Shown here piece after piece: positions 27,320 through 36,972 of a DNA stretch of 64,000 nucleotides. How positions within the stretch are numbered: position 1 is the first letter of the stretch; every line of letters starts with the position of its first letter. Source of the DNA: Brachybacterium muris (GTDB taxonomy: Bacteria; Actinomycetota; Actinomycetes; Actinomycetales; Dermabacteraceae); contig NZ_JAFBCB010000001.1 of the NCBI RefSeq assembly GCF_016907455.1, forward strand, positions 62,001 to 126,000. The letters run 5' to 3'. Made by a program: the position numbers and the translations under genes. The notes below the pieces were generated by a model, which was not told the DNA's origin, made no database searches, and was given only the letters and a program-made list of their open reading frames with translations.

Positions 27320-29757
27320 CCACCGCTCAGCCGAACGCACCCCAGCCCCCGACCACCGCCCTCGCTGCCCCGGGGCCGGACGACCACCGCACCCCGCTGC
27401 CTGCCGCCACCATCGTGGGCTACCCCCGCATCGGCCCCGAGCGCGAGCTGAAGAAGGCCGAGGAGGCCTACTGGGCAGGCCGCATCGACCGCGCCGAACT
27501 GGACCGCCGCACCACCGCCCTGCGCGCCGCGACCCGCGACCGCCTGGTGGGGCTGGGCCTGGACCAGCCCGCCGCGATCCCGGAGACCTTCTCCCTGTAC
27601 GACCAGGTGCTCGACGCCGCCGTGACCGTGGGCGCGATCCCTTCCCGCTTCGCCGACGTGCTGGCCGAGACCGGCATCGTCGATGCCGACGGCTACTTCA
27701 CCTTGGCCCGCGGTGACGCCGAGCGTCCGCCGCTGGAGATGACGAAGTGGTTCGACACCAACTACCACTACCTGGTGCCCGAGATCGGCCCAGGCACCGA
27801 CCTCCATCTCGCCTCCACCCAGGTGATCGACCTGTTCACCGAGGCGCGCGAGGCCGGGGTGACCACCCGGCCGGTGCTCGTCGGCCCACTCACCCTGTTA
27901 CTGCTGGCCAAGGCCGAGGACGACGCCCCCGAGGGCTTCACCCCCCTGGACCGCCTGGACGACGTGGTCACGGTGTACGCCGAGGTACTGCAGCGCCTCG
28001 CCGCAGCTGGCGCCCCGTGGGTGCAGCTGGACGAGCCGATCCTCGCCACCGACCTTGGCCTGACGGCCGACGAGCTGGCAGAGGCACTGCGCCGCTCCAT
28101 CGGCCGCCTCGCCTCTGGCCCGGCCACCCAAAGCGGCCCCGCCGAGCCCGCCGCATCAGCCCTCGGCACCCCCGGTGCCCGCCCGCAGATCCTGGTGACC
28201 ACCCCCTACGGCGGCATCGGCGACGCCCTGCCCGCGCTGCTGGCCACCGGTGTGGACGCTGTGCACCTGGATCTCACCCGCGGCGACCTGCCCACCACCG
28301 AGCAGCTCGCCGGCATTGGCCGCACCGCCCTGGTGGCGGGCCTGGTGGAGGGCCGCACCGTGTGGCGCACCGAGCTGCCCACCGCCGCCGCGCGACTCGA
28401 TGCGCTGCGCGATCGGGTCCGCTCGGCCGGAGGTGACCCTGCGGCGGTCACCGCCGCCACCAGCGTGTCCCTGCAGCACGTGCCCCACAGCCTGGACCGC
28501 GAGACGGACCTGGACCCCGCCCTGCGCGCCACCCTCGCCTTCGCCGACGAGAAGGTGGCCGAGGTGGTGAGCCTCGCGGGCGGCGACGTGGCCCCCGGCG
28601 ACGTGGATGGACCCCGGTCCGTGGTGCGCGACTTCCCCGGGGTGCGCGATCGGGCCGTGCGTGACCGCGTCGCGGCACTCGGCGCCGACGCCGGCCGGCG
28701 CGCCCCGTTCGCCGAGCGTCAGGCCGCGCAGGATGAGGCGCTGCACCTGCCGCTGCTGCCCACCACCACCATCGGCTCCTTCCCGCAGACCGCCGAGGTG
28801 CGCCGTGCCCGCGCCGATCACCGCGCCGGGCGCCTGGACGAGGCCGGGTACCGCGAGGCGATGCGCGCCGAGATCGACCGCGTGATCGCCCTGCAGGAGG
28901 AACTGGGCCTGGACGTACTGGTGCACGGCGAGGCCGAGCGCAACGACATGGTGCAGTACTTCGCCGAGCACCTCGACGGGTTCGTGGTCACCGAGCACGG
29001 CTGGGTGCAGTCCTACGGCTCCCGCTGCACCCGACCCTCGATCCTGTTCGGTGACGTGTCCCGCCCCGAGGCGATCACGGTGGCCTGGTCCCAGTACGCC
29101 CAGTCCCTCACCGACAAGCCCGTCAAGGGCATGCTCACCGGGCCCGTCACCATCCTGGCCTGGTCCTTCGTGCGCGATGACCAGCCGCTGGCCGACACCG
29201 CCACCCAGGTGGCCCTGGCCCTGCGCGACGAGATCGCCGACCTCGAGGCGGCGGGCATCGGCATCGTCCAGGTGGATGAACCGGCCCTGCGCGAGCTGCT
29301 GCCCCTGCGCCGCGCCGCGCAGGACGCCTACCTGCGCTGGTCGGTGGAATCGTTCCGCGTGGCCACCGCCGGTGCCACCGCCGCCACCCAGATCCACACC
29401 CATCTGTGCTACAGCGAGTTCAACGAGGTGATCGACGCGATCGACGGCCTGGACGCGGACGTGACCAGCATCGAGTCGGCCCGCTCCCGCGGTGAGGTGG
29501 TGGACGCGATCGACCCTGCGCGCTTCGAGCGGGGTATCGGCCCAGGCGTGTGGGACATCCACTCCCCGCGCGTTCCCGGCACCGAGGAGATCGTGGAGCT
29601 GCTGCGTCGCGCCGAGCAGCGCATCGGCGCGCGGCGCCTGTGGGCCAACCCCGACTGCGGCCTGAAGACCCGCGGCTACCAGGAGACCGAGGCCAGCCTG
29701 CGCCACCTGGTCGATGCCACCCGTCAGGTGCGCGAGGAGGTCGCCGCCCTGGTGTGA
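27316..29757 (+). CDS. metE: Cobalamin-independent methionine synthase
   Basis: 813 residues. Both homologous barrels are present: the N-terminal one opens [17 protein letters not shown], and the C-terminal catalytic one has [25 protein letters not shown], zinc ligands in [10 protein letters not shown] (His, Cys) and NPDCGLKTR (Cys), plus VTSIESARS. Transfers the methyl group of 5-methyl-THF triglutamate to homocysteine. ATG at 27316 overlaps the metF stop and has AAGGAG about 8 bases upstream. Full length and intact. Confidence 0.96.
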   Translation: MTTAQPNAPQPPTTALAAPGPDDHRTPLPAATIVGYPRIGPERELKKAEEAYWAGRIDRAELDRRTTALRAATRDRLVGLGLDQPAAIPETFSLYDQVLDAAVTVGAIPSRFADVLAETGIVDADGYFTLARGDAERPPLEMTKWFDTNYHYLVPEIGPGTDLHLASTQVIDLFTEAREAGVTTRPVLVGPLTLLLLAKAEDDAPEGFTPLDRLDDVVTVYAEVLQRLAAAGAPWVQLDEPILATDLGLTADELAEALRRSIGRLASGPATQSGPAEPAASALGTPGARPQILVTTPYGGIGDALPALLATGVDAVHLDLTRGDLPTTEQLAGIGRTALVAGLVEGRTVWRTELPTAAARLDALRDRVRSAGGDPAAVTAATSVSLQHVPHSLDRETDLDPALRATLAFADEKVAEVVSLAGGDVAPGDVDGPRSVVRDFPGVRDRAVRDRVAALGADAGRRAPFAERQAAQDEALHLPLLPTTTIGSFPQTAEVRRARADHRAGRLDEAGYREAMRAEIDRVIALQEELGLDVLVHGEAERNDMVQYFAEHLDGFVVTEHGWVQSYGSRCTRPSILFGDVSRPEAITVAWSQYAQSLTDKPVKGMLTGPVTILAWSFVRDDQPLADTATQVALALRDEIADLEAAGIGIVQVDEPALRELLPLRRAAQDAYLRWSVESFRVATAGATAATQIHTHLCYSEFNEVIDAIDGLDADVTSIESARSRGEVVDAIDPARFERGIGPGVWDIHSPRVPGTEEIVELLRRAEQRIGARRLWANPDCGLKTRGYQETEASLRHLVDATRQVREEVAALV

Positions 29758-29845
29758 CCGGGTAGCGGGGCACCCGGGTAAGGCCGGGTATCGGGCTGGC
29801 CCGGCGCTGCAGGGGTCGCCCCCGCCTGCCCGGCCCCGAAGCTGC

Positions 29846-29891
29846 GTGCGGATTCCTGGCATGTACCCGGCTGCATACCAGGAATCCGCAC
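29846..29891. repeat. Long palindrome after metE
   Basis: GTGCGGATTCCTGGCATG and CATACCAGGAATCCGCAC form an almost perfect 18-bp stem with a 10-base loop. Not part of the GAGTGGACGC family. Could serve as a terminator for metFE. Confidence 0.75.
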
Positions 29892-29990
29892 CGAGGTGTC
29901 GTGCTTCGGCCTGGTCGCGGATAGGCTCGTGACCAGGGAGTGCACGGGACGCGCCCCGCAGGTCGAGGCACGCGAGAGGTGCGCACACAC

Positions 29991-31628
29991 ATGTCTGACA
30001 CGAACAGGCCGCACGACGGCAGCGGATATCCCGGCAACGGGTACCCCGGGTACGGCTCTGAGCAGGGGCATGACGGCGGGCCCGCCCCCTACGGCTCGCC
30101 CGCGCCCGCACCTGCGCCGTCGGCACCCTCGGCCGGACCTGCCCCCTACGGCTCGCCCGCGCCCGCACCTGCGCCGGCGCCGTCGGCCCCTTCGGCCGGG
30201 CCTGCCCCGTGGGCCTCGTCCGCAGGCCCCGGTCCTACCAGCCCCGGCCCGAGCACCCCCGGGGAGTCAGGCGCATCGGCCACACGGGAAGTCGGCACCG
30301 GGGCGGCACAGCTCGCACCCACCCTGCGCCGGCTCGGGATCGGCAACCCGCTGCCCACCTTCGCCGCCGGCGCCCTCGCGTACCTCGCGGCCCTCGGCGC
30401 CGCCATCGTGGTGATCATCTCGTTGGTGCTCGCGGTCGTCACCGCTGGACTCCCGGACGTGGGCGGCGGGGTGACGGATCCCCTTGGTGGACCTTCGACG
30501 CCCAGTGGAACGGGTGGCCCTGGCTTCCGAGGGATCCTGGGTGTGCTGGGCATCCCCTTCCAGCTGGTGGCGCTGGCCAGCTTCGGCTCGTACGACATCG
30601 ACCTCGCCCTGGGCTTCCTCGGCAACATCTCGGCGAGCTGGCGCGGCATGCCCCTGCTGATCACCGTGGTGATGGCCGGCACCGCCTTCCTCGCCTCGCT
30701 CCTGGTGCAGCGCCGCTGGGGCAGCGGGAAATGGGGCAGCAATGGCCCGCTCGGCGCGTTCCTGTGGTCCGGGATCTCCGGCCTCGCGGTCGCGGTCTTC
30801 GCGGTGATCGTCACCCGCATCACCGCCTTCGGGGGTGGCGACGACGAACTGGGGGTGTCGGTGTCCATGCACACCGCCGGGTTCGACATGTTCCTGGGCA
30901 CCTGGGCCCTGATCGGGATCCCCATCTTCCTGGGGCACCTGGCCGGGATGGAGAAGCCGCACTGGTGGCATCGGGTGGCCGACCTCGCCGCCGCACCGCG
31001 CCTCGCGCTCACCCACGCCCTCACCTTCGCGGTCCCCGTGGCCGTGGTGGCAGCGGTCGTTGTCGCGATCCAGCTGCTCGCCGACGGGGACGGCCGCCTC
31101 ATCCTGCCCATGTTCCTGCTGCTGCCCGCCTGGGGCCTGAACGCTCTCGCGGTGCTGCCCGGGCTGGGCATGCTCGTGGTGCCGCTGAACGTCACCATGC
31201 GCGGTGACCTCCCCGACGTGGGCGTCGAGCGCATGAACGAGATGCAGTGGCTGTTCAACTACCCCTGGTACGCGTGGATCCCGACGGCGCTGTTCGCGCT
31301 GGCGGTGCTGGTGCTGATCCCGCTGCTGTGGAACCGCGGCCGCCACATCGAGAAGGGCGACGTGCTGGCCCAGATCGTCTCCTGGCTGGCACTGCCGTGC
31401 ACCTACTTCGTGGGCTCGCTGGTGCTGATGGCCCTGGTGTGGACCCGGGTCAACGTAGAGATGGGCGGATGGGGCAGCACCACCATGGCCGTGGGCTACG
31501 GCCTGGCAGCCTGGATGCCGCTGGTGGCGTTCATCATCGGGGCGATCGTGGAGGTGCTGGCCCGCTTCGGCGCCCCGTTCGTGGACCGCTTCGTCCCCGG
31601 GGTGCTGGTGAACTGGTTCCGCCGCTAG
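29991..31628 (+). CDS. Polytopic membrane protein with Pro/Ala-rich N-terminus
   Basis: 545 residues, function not recognised. The first 95 residues are Gly/Tyr then Pro/Ala-rich (repeats of PAPYGSPAPAPAPSAPSAG), a cytoplasmic disordered region common in actinobacterial membrane proteins. About nine to ten hydrophobic segments follow. ATG at 29991 has GAGAGGTG upstream and a possible TAGGCT -10 box at 29922. The frame stops at a TAG after NWFRR, but the same frame continues for 41 more codons (ERKRREAGADP, then Ala/Gly/Ser/Thr-rich) to a TGA at 31752, so the protein may have lost a cytoplasmic tail by a nonsense change. Confidence 0.7.
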   Translation: MSDTNRPHDGSGYPGNGYPGYGSEQGHDGGPAPYGSPAPAPAPSAPSAGPAPYGSPAPAPAPAPSAPSAGPAPWASSAGPGPTSPGPSTPGESGASATREVGTGAAQLAPTLRRLGIGNPLPTFAAGALAYLAALGAAIVVIISLVLAVVTAGLPDVGGGVTDPLGGPSTPSGTGGPGFRGILGVLGIPFQLVALASFGSYDIDLALGFLGNISASWRGMPLLITVVMAGTAFLASLLVQRRWGSGKWGSNGPLGAFLWSGISGLAVAVFAVIVTRITAFGGGDDELGVSVSMHTAGFDMFLGTWALIGIPIFLGHLAGMEKPHWWHRVADLAAAPRLALTHALTFAVPVAVVAAVVVAIQLLADGDGRLILPMFLLLPAWGLNALAVLPGLGMLVVPLNVTMRGDLPDVGVERMNEMQWLFNYPWYAWIPTALFALAVLVLIPLLWNRGRHIEKGDVLAQIVSWLALPCTYFVGSLVLMALVWTRVNVEMGGWGSTTMAVGYGLAAWMPLVAFIIGAIVEVLARFGAPFVDRFVPGVLVNWFRR

Positions 31629-31814
31629 GAGCGCAAGCGCCGCGAGGCGGGAGCGGACCCTGCTCTCGGAAGCGGCGCGACGGCTCCCGGCGGGGCCTCG
31701 TCGACTGCCGGTGGCGCGACGGCCCCCAGCGACGGCGCGCAGGCGACCGCCTGACCGCACCGTGCCGATCCGGAAGAATAACAATCCATAACAGGGCGTA
31801 GCGCGGCCGATGGG

Positions 31815-31820
31815 TAGGCT
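31815..31820 (+). promoter_or_regulatory. -10 box for leaderless AAA ATPase mRNA
   Basis: TAGGCT ends six bases before the ATG at 31827; no convincing ribosome-binding site. Confidence 0.5.
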
Positions 31821-31826
31821 GGCGGA

Positions 31827-33077
31827 ATGGACCGCAACCCATTCACGCCCGGCTTCGGCCTGACCCCTCCTGTGCTGGCCATGCAGGGCACCCCGGTGGA
31901 GGACTTCGCCGAGGCGCTGGAGGGCACCCGCCCCGCCGGGCACCGCTCCGTGCTGATCTCCGGCGCCCGCGGGGTGGGGAAGACGGTGCTGCTGTCCCAG
32001 TTCCACGACGTGGCCGAGGAGGTGGGCTGGGAGGTCATCGCCCTGCACACCTCCTCCGATTCACTGGCCGATGAGCTGCGCGGACGGGCCGTGCACGCCC
32101 TGCGCGACCTCGATCCCGAGGCGCGCGACTCCCGGGTCACCTCCGGCTCCATCTCCGCGCTGGGCGCCGGCGCGAGCCTGGGCCGCGAGATCAGCGACCG
32201 CTACGAGGGGGAGGACGTGCCGCTGGCGGTGCTGCTGGACCGCCTGGCGGCCCTGGCGTCCCTGCGCGGCGGAGGACTGCTGGTGCTGCTGGACGAGGTC
32301 CAGTCGGCCGATCCCGATCAGGTGCACGTGATCACCCAGCACATGCAGGACCTCGCCCAGCGCGGCCATGCCGCCGGTTTCGTGGCAGCCGGGGTACGCG
32401 CCGGGGTGGACGAGCTGCTGGCGAACCCCAAGACCACCTTCCTGCGCCGCGCCCACCAGGTGGAGATCGGCAGCGTGGACGTGGGCACCGCCGCGCAGGT
32501 CATCATGACCACCGTCGCCGACACCGACAAGCACATCACCCCCGAGGCTGCCGTCCGGGCCGGCGAGATCTCCCAGGGGTACCCGTACCTGATCCAGGTG
32601 GTGGGGGCTGAGGCCTGGCAGCGCAGCGGCACGAGCGGGACCATCGAGATCGAGGACGTGGAGGGGGCGCGCGAGTTCGCGATCGACGCGATGGTGCACA
32701 ACGTGCACGGCCCGGCCCTGCGTGACATCAACGGCCGCAAGGACGAGTACCTGCTGGCGATGCTCGAGGACGACGGCCCCTCTGCCGTGATGGACGTGGC
32801 CCGACGCATGGGCATCGACCAGAACAACCAGAACGTGTACCGCTCCCGCTTGATCGCCGACGAGATGATCCGCCCCGCCGGCCGAGGTCATGTGGAGCTG
32901 GCGATGCCGTACCTGCGCGAGGCCCTGATCCGCCGGCGCGACGGTGGCCGTTCGGCCCTCGCGCACGGCCCTGCCCGGGTGGCCCGCCCCGTCAGGGCCA
33001 GCCGCCCCGTGCAGGGCGACCGCCCAGCATCGGGCAGCCGTCCCGGCAGGCGGAGCGAGCGGGGCTCAGGCCGCTGA
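31827..33077 (+). CDS. AAA (STAND-like) ATP-binding protein
   Basis: 416 residues. Walker A SGARGVGKTVLL at about residues 46-57 and Walker B GGLLVLLDEVQSA at about 150-162 belong to an Orc1/Cdc6- or AAA_16-like ATPase; after the ATPase core, a winged-helix segment (SAVMDVARRMGIDQNNQNVYRSRLI) suggests DNA or regulator binding. The last 55 residues are Arg/Pro/Ser-rich. This is a widespread actinobacterial family whose role is not settled; here it stands alone, convergent with an MFS gene, with 18-bp repeats (GCTGAGTCCGGCTC) across the two stop codons. Confidence 0.75.
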   Translation: MDRNPFTPGFGLTPPVLAMQGTPVEDFAEALEGTRPAGHRSVLISGARGVGKTVLLSQFHDVAEEVGWEVIALHTSSDSLADELRGRAVHALRDLDPEARDSRVTSGSISALGAGASLGREISDRYEGEDVPLAVLLDRLAALASLRGGGLLVLLDEVQSADPDQVHVITQHMQDLAQRGHAAGFVAAGVRAGVDELLANPKTTFLRRAHQVEIGSVDVGTAAQVIMTTVADTDKHITPEAAVRAGEISQGYPYLIQVVGAEAWQRSGTSGTIEIEDVEGAREFAIDAMVHNVHGPALRDINGRKDEYLLAMLEDDGPSAVMDVARRMGIDQNNQNVYRSRLIADEMIRPAGRGHVELAMPYLREALIRRRDGGRSALAHGPARVARPVRASRPVQGDRPASGSRPGRRSERGSGR

Positions 33078-33103
33078 GTCCGGCTCGGGCGGCTGAGTCC
33101 GGC

Positions 33104-34741
33104 TCAGGCGGCTGAGTCCGGGTTCCGACGGATGAACACGCTGATCACGATGGTGATCACGCCCAGTCCCGCGGAGGCCAGGAACGCCAGCGAGGTTCCC
33201 TGGGCAATGCCCTCGAGCTCCGTGCCGCCGTCGGCCGCGACACCCGCAGCGACCCGGCTCATCAGCGCGACCATCACCGCGGCGCCGGTGGCACCGGCCA
33301 CCTGCTGAACGGTGCCCACGATCGCCGAGCCGTGCCCGTACAGCGGCTTGGGCAGGGAGCCGAGCGCCGTGGTGAACAGCGGCGTGAACACCAGCGCCAG
33401 ACCCACCGACATCGTCAGGTGACCGGCCACGATCAGCGCGGGCGTGGAGTCCAGACCCACGCGGGAGAGCACGAACACGCCGGCCACCACCAGCACCAGG
33501 CCCGGGGTGAGCAGGGGGCGCGGGCCGACACGGTCGAAGAGTCGGCCCACGAAGGGGGCCGCCAGGCCCATCACCAGGCCACCCGGCAGCATCATCAGGC
33601 CCACGGTGAGGGTGGACAGTTCCAGCACCCTCTGCAGGAAGATCGGCAGCAGCACCACGGTGCCGAACATCGCGGCCATCATCACCATCATCAGCACCAC
33701 CGCGACGGTGAAGTTGCGGTGGGCGAAGGTGCGCAGGTCCAGCAGGGCGCGGTCGCGCTTCTGCAGGGACAGCTGGCGAAGAACGAAGGCGGTCAGCGCC
33801 AGCACCCCGATCGCCAGGCACACCACGGAGGTCACCGGCAGACCGAGCAGGGTGGCGTCGGCTGCGGGGTCGACGGCCTGGCCCGCACCGCCGGCGTCGG
33901 TCGCGCCGTGCCCGCCGCCGCCGATGCCGGTGAGGCCGTACACCAGGGTGCCGAAGCCGATCGCGGAGAGCATCACCGAGAGCGGGTCGGCGGGGGAGTC
34001 GGTGGTCTCGTTGACGTTCTCGATGCGGCGCAGGCCCAGGATCAGCGCACCCACGGCGATCGGGGCCACCAGCACGAACAGCATCCGCCAGGGGGCGAAG
34101 GCGAGGATCAGCCCGGAGATGGTGGGGCCCAGTGCGGGCGCCACGGAGATGACGATGGAGATGTTGCCCATCACCCGGCCGCGCCGGTTCGCGGGCACCA
34201 GGTTCATCACCGTGGTCATCAGCAGCGGCATCATGATCGCGGTGCCGGTGGCCTGCACGATGCGGCCGGCCAGCAGCGGCACGAAGCTGGGCGCGAGTGC
34301 ACAGATCACGGTGCCCACGGTGAACGCGGTCATCGCGGCGGTGAACACCTGGCGGGTGGAGAAGCGGCCCATCAGGTAGCCGGTGATCGGGATGACCACG
34401 GCCATGGTGAGCATGAACCCGGTGGTCAGCCACTGCGCGGTGGTCTCCACGATGCCCAGGTCGTCCATGATCGGCGGAAGCGCCACCGACAGGATCGTCT
34501 CGTTGAGGATCACCACGAACGCCGAGACCAGCAGCAGCATGATCACCGAACGGTCGCGGGCCGACATCGCCTCCGGGGCCGCGTGCTGCGGGTGCGCGCC
34601 CTCGGCCGACGACCGGGACTCACCGGTCGCGGAGGCGTCGCTGGTCACGGCGGGGGAGGCGTCGCTGGTCACGGCGGGGGAGGCGGCGGCGTGGGCAGAG
34701 TTGGAGGCCGGCTCCGGGCCGGTGGAAGAGGAGGTGCGCAC
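33104..34741 (-). CDS. MFS multidrug transporter, DHA2
   Basis: 545 residues, with about 14 membrane segments after a 60-residue Ser/Ala/Pro-rich N-terminus that includes two copies of SPAVTSDAS (a 30-bp DNA repeat at about 34640-34680). ILNETILSVALPPIMDDLG and ITGYLMGRFSTRQVF (motif A variant), IVISVAPALGPTISGLIL (motif C-like) identify a DHA2 exporter. The GTG at 34741 is supported by TAGACT ending six bases upstream. Unlike the other two DHA2 genes, it has no adjacent regulator. Confidence 0.9.
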   Translation of the reverse strand: MRTSSSTGPEPASNSAHAAASPAVTSDASPAVTSDASATGESRSSAEGAHPQHAAPEAMSARDRSVIMLLLVSAFVVILNETILSVALPPIMDDLGIVETTAQWLTTGFMLTMAVVIPITGYLMGRFSTRQVFTAAMTAFTVGTVICALAPSFVPLLAGRIVQATGTAIMMPLLMTTVMNLVPANRRGRVMGNISIVISVAPALGPTISGLILAFAPWRMLFVLVAPIAVGALILGLRRIENVNETTDSPADPLSVMLSAIGFGTLVYGLTGIGGGGHGATDAGGAGQAVDPAADATLLGLPVTSVVCLAIGVLALTAFVLRQLSLQKRDRALLDLRTFAHRNFTVAVVLMMVMMAAMFGTVVLLPIFLQRVLELSTLTVGLMMLPGGLVMGLAAPFVGRLFDRVGPRPLLTPGLVLVVAGVFVLSRVGLDSTPALIVAGHLTMSVGLALVFTPLFTTALGSLPKPLYGHGSAIVGTVQQVAGATGAAVMVALMSRVAAGVAADGGTELEGIAQGTSLAFLASAGLGVITIVISVFIRRNPDSAA

Positions 34742-34747
34742 CGGGGA

Positions 34748-34753
34748 AGTCTA
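34748..34753 (-). promoter_or_regulatory. -10 box for leaderless MFS mRNA
   Basis: TAGACT (minus strand) ends six bases before the GTG at 34741. Confidence 0.6.
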
Positions 34754-34903
34754 GGGACCTATGGCCCCGGTGAGCCAGGGAGATTGAGGGAGGAGTGCGT
34801 CACCGCACCCGGGTGCTGTCCCGGGTCCTCCGCAGCGCCCCCTCCGCGGTCATTCCCCCTACCTGTTCGCGGTCACGTTCGCGGTCACGCTCCCTTCCCG
34901 GCG

Positions 34904-34962
34904 GGTGAGTGGACGCTGGTGGTTGAAGAACGCCTGTTTCGCAGCCACCAGTGTCCACTCAT
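34904..34962. repeat. REP-like palindrome, copy D
   Basis: Arms GAGTGGACGCTGGTGGTTG and GCAGCCACCAGTGTCCACTC. Lies 160 bp upstream of the MFS start, so a terminator role for an adjoining gene is less obvious here. Confidence 0.85.
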
Positions 34963-35071
34963 CGAGGCAGGGATGACGCGATGCGGCGTGCCATGGCAGA
35001 ACTCGCGCTGACGTGGTGGGCCGCCCGAAGCCGACGGCCCGGTGGGGCTGTGGCGAAGACTGAGAGCGAGA

Positions 35072-35106
35072 CGCATCTGAGAACCTAGAGGTGGTTCTGA
35101 AATGCG
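35072..35106. repeat. Palindrome, CGCAT..GAACC type, copy 1
   Basis: CGCATCTGAGAACC and GGTTCTGAAATGCG form a 14-bp stem with two mismatches and a 7-base loop. A related palindrome follows at 35152. Confidence 0.7.
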
Positions 35107-35151
35107 CGCCGTACTGCCCTATTGGGAAGCAGTCCCATGTCACCAGCGCGA

Positions 35152-35189
35152 GACGCACGAGGGAACCATTCGTGGTTCTGAGGTGCGTC
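35152..35189. repeat. Palindrome, CGCA..GAACC type, copy 2
   Basis: GACGCACGAGGGAACCA and TGGTTCTGAGGTGCGTC around a TTCG tetraloop; shares the GAACC/GGTTCTGA core with the one at 35072. The gap 34742-35362 otherwise holds no gene. Confidence 0.7.
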
Positions 35190-35235
35190 CGGCCGTGAGT
35201 CCCGGGGAGACGTCCCGAAGGTGGGGGAGACGTTC

Positions 35236-35345
35236 GAAGGGAAGGGTAAAGGACCCCGGAGGGAACGGCCCCGGAGGGAAGGGAGAGGAGCCGTGGGGGA
35301 AGGGCGAAGAGCCGTAGGGGAAGGGCCCGGAGGGAAGGGGAGGTG
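35236..35345 (+). repeat. Purine-rich imperfect tandem repeats
   Basis: Repeats of CCGGAGGGAAGG and GAGCCGTGGGGGAAGGG alternate over about 110 bp just beyond the end of the HTTM gene. No coding sense. Confidence 0.65.
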
Positions 35346-35362
35346 CGGGGGGCGCGGCAGTG

Positions 35363-36274
35363 CTATGCGCGGCGCAGCCGGGCGGGCAGCTCACGCAGGC
35401 GCTCGATCGGCAGGAACGCCGCCCAGCAGATCACGGTGGGCAGGAAGTGGATGCCCAGCGCGATGAACGTGGTCAGGTGGAACAGCACGAACACCGCCAC
35501 CGCTAGGTACAGCGCCTTGCCCTTCAGGAAAAGCACCACCGGCGAGAGGGTCTCCATCGCCAGCGCTGCCCACTGTGCCGGGACGAAGATCCACGGCACC
35601 TCGAGCGTCCACTGCACGAACGGGGATCCGCGTCGGATCACCGCCCACGCCAGGATCGCGCTGTTCGCCCAGGCGATGGGGGAGCCGGAGTAGATCCACT
35701 TGGTCAGCACGGACAGGAAGTAGGTCGCGACCACCGCCAGTTGGATGCAGCGCAGCGCCCAGCCTGCGGCCTCGCTCGGTGTGTCGTCGTGCCAGCCCCG
35801 GGAGGGGACGGTGGGCAGCACCCACACGGCGATCATCAGGGCCAGGTGGTCATGGGAGACGTACCCGTAGCCCTGGCTGTACAGCATCCAGATCGTGAAC
35901 ACCACGGCCACCACCGTGCCGGAGATGCGCGGGAAGCGGCCCGACACTCCCACCAGGCACGACACGACGATCACGGCCAGCAGCCCATAGGCGATCGGGG
36001 TGGTCACGGCGGGCAGGTGCAGGATCCGGGCCAGCAGCAGCGGCTCGTAGAAAACGGCGTTCGTGGCGTGGGAGGGCACGTCGTTGGCGATCAGAAACAC
36101 GTCCACGATCACGAAGGCGTAGATGATCGTGCGCAGTGCCGTGATGCGGGAGGCGGGAAGTGCCGGGATCAGCAGGCTGAGTGCACGTTCCCCCATGGTG
36201 CGTTCCCCCATGGTGCGTTCCCCCATGGTGCGTTCCCCCATGGTGCGTTCCCCCACGGTGCGCTCGCCCGTCAT
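35363..36274 (-). CDS. HTTM-type polytopic membrane protein with repeated N-terminal starts
   Basis: 303 residues from ATG 36274 (overlapping the upstream stop as ATGA). After an N-terminal array GERTVGERT and four MGERx units, about seven to eight membrane segments follow; HDHLALMIAVWVLPTVPSRGW and the later WIYSGSPIAWANS fit HTTM/vitamin-K-carboxylase-like membrane proteins. The 15-bp DNA repeat supplies ATG codons at 36241, 36226, 36211 and 36196 (plus GTG at 36256), each preceded by GGGGGAA at good ribosome-binding distance, so several in-frame starts are possible. It forms a two-gene unit with the protein at 36271-36789, probably its partner. Confidence 0.75.
   Translation of the reverse strand: MTGERTVGERTMGERTMGERTMGERTMGERALSLLIPALPASRITALRTIIYAFVIVDVFLIANDVPSHATNAVFYEPLLLARILHLPAVTTPIAYGLLAVIVVSCLVGVSGRFPRISGTVVAVVFTIWMLYSQGYGYVSHDHLALMIAVWVLPTVPSRGWHDDTPSEAAGWALRCIQLAVVATYFLSVLTKWIYSGSPIAWANSAILAWAVIRRGSPFVQWTLEVPWIFVPAQWAALAMETLSPVVLFLKGKALYLAVAVFVLFHLTTFIALGIHFLPTVICWAAFLPIERLRELPARLRRA
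36193..36260 (-). repeat. 15-bp tandem repeat carrying RBS-like and ATG elements
   Basis: Unit ATGGGGGAACGCACC on the minus strand, four exact or nearly exact copies plus a GTG variant. Unit length is a multiple of three, so copy-number change alters the number of possible starts but not the frame. Confidence 0.9.
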
Positions 36275-36789
36275 GCGTCGGCCTCCCATCGCACGACCTC
36301 CACGAACTCGGGGTCGCCGTGCGGGGCGCCGTCCTTGAGGTGCGTGATCCGCTGGCACAGGACCACTGCGGTGAGAGCCGGCTCATCGGCATGGCGCCGG
36401 TCGTACTCCGCAGCCAGTGGTGCCAGGCGCTCCGGGTCCTCGCGGATCGTGCGCAGATGGTTCTCCACGTCGGCCCGCTGGATGCCCACCGAGTGATTCC
36501 CGAAGGGGATGTCGAACGGCTCGCCGTCGTCGCGCACGCCCTGCAGGCAGGTGTTGGTCACGTGGCCGTCAGGGTCGGTGCCCCGGGAGTACTGGTCCAG
36601 CGAGCCCAGGGGGAACAGGTCGTTGCTGCGCAGGAACTGTCCGGCCAGCAGCACGCCGATCGCGGCGAGGACCAGCAGGATCCGCCAGGCGCGTGATGCG
36701 GCGGGGAGGGTGCGCGGTGCGGCGCGGACGGTGCGAGGTGCTGCGGGAAGAGAGCGGTGGGCGCGGGGAGGGGTGCTGCGCTCACTCAT
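36271..36789 (-). CDS. Single-pass membrane protein, partner of HTTM protein
   Basis: 172 residues, from ATG 36789, which follows a TATGCT -10 box by six bases (an upstream start at 36819 is therefore unlikely). Residues 1-35 are Arg/Pro/Ala-rich with repeats (RTVRAAPRTLPAA), followed by one membrane helix (ILLVLAAIGVLLAGQFL) and an outside domain of about 115 residues. Homologues commonly precede HTTM genes, but the function is not known. The stop overlaps the HTTM start. Confidence 0.7.
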   Translation of the reverse strand: MSERSTPPRAHRSLPAAPRTVRAAPRTLPAASRAWRILLVLAAIGVLLAGQFLRSNDLFPLGSLDQYSRGTDPDGHVTNTCLQGVRDDGEPFDIPFGNHSVGIQRADVENHLRTIREDPERLAPLAAEYDRRHADEPALTAVVLCQRITHLKDGAPHGDPEFVEVVRWEADA

Positions 36790-36795
36790 TTCGCG

Positions 36796-36801
36796 AGCAT
36801 A
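36796..36801 (-). promoter_or_regulatory. -10 box for the leaderless HTTM-pair mRNA
   Basis: TATGCT (minus strand) ends six bases before the ATG at 36789. Confidence 0.6.
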
Positions 36802-36885
36802 GCGCGAGGTGGTGGGCACGGGGTGGCGTGCTGCGCTGCCCTCTGTCGGTCTCCTGCGGTGCCTCTTGCTGGTCTCCTGCGTTGC

Positions 36886-36950
36886 CGCCTGCCGCCTGCC
36901 GCCTGCCGCCTGCCGCCTGCCGCCTGCCGCCTGCCGCCTGCCGCGTGCCG
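36886..36950 (+). repeat. 7-bp microsatellite GCCGCCT
   Basis: About eight tandem units between the HTTM pair and the MATE gene. Intergenic; likely unstable in copy number. Confidence 0.9.
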
Positions 36951-36972
36951 CGGGTGCCTCAGCCCTGCACGC

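Noticed and set aside
36846..36950. GCCGCCT array as a possible CRISPR
   Set aside because: No spacers; pure microsatellite with 7-bp units.
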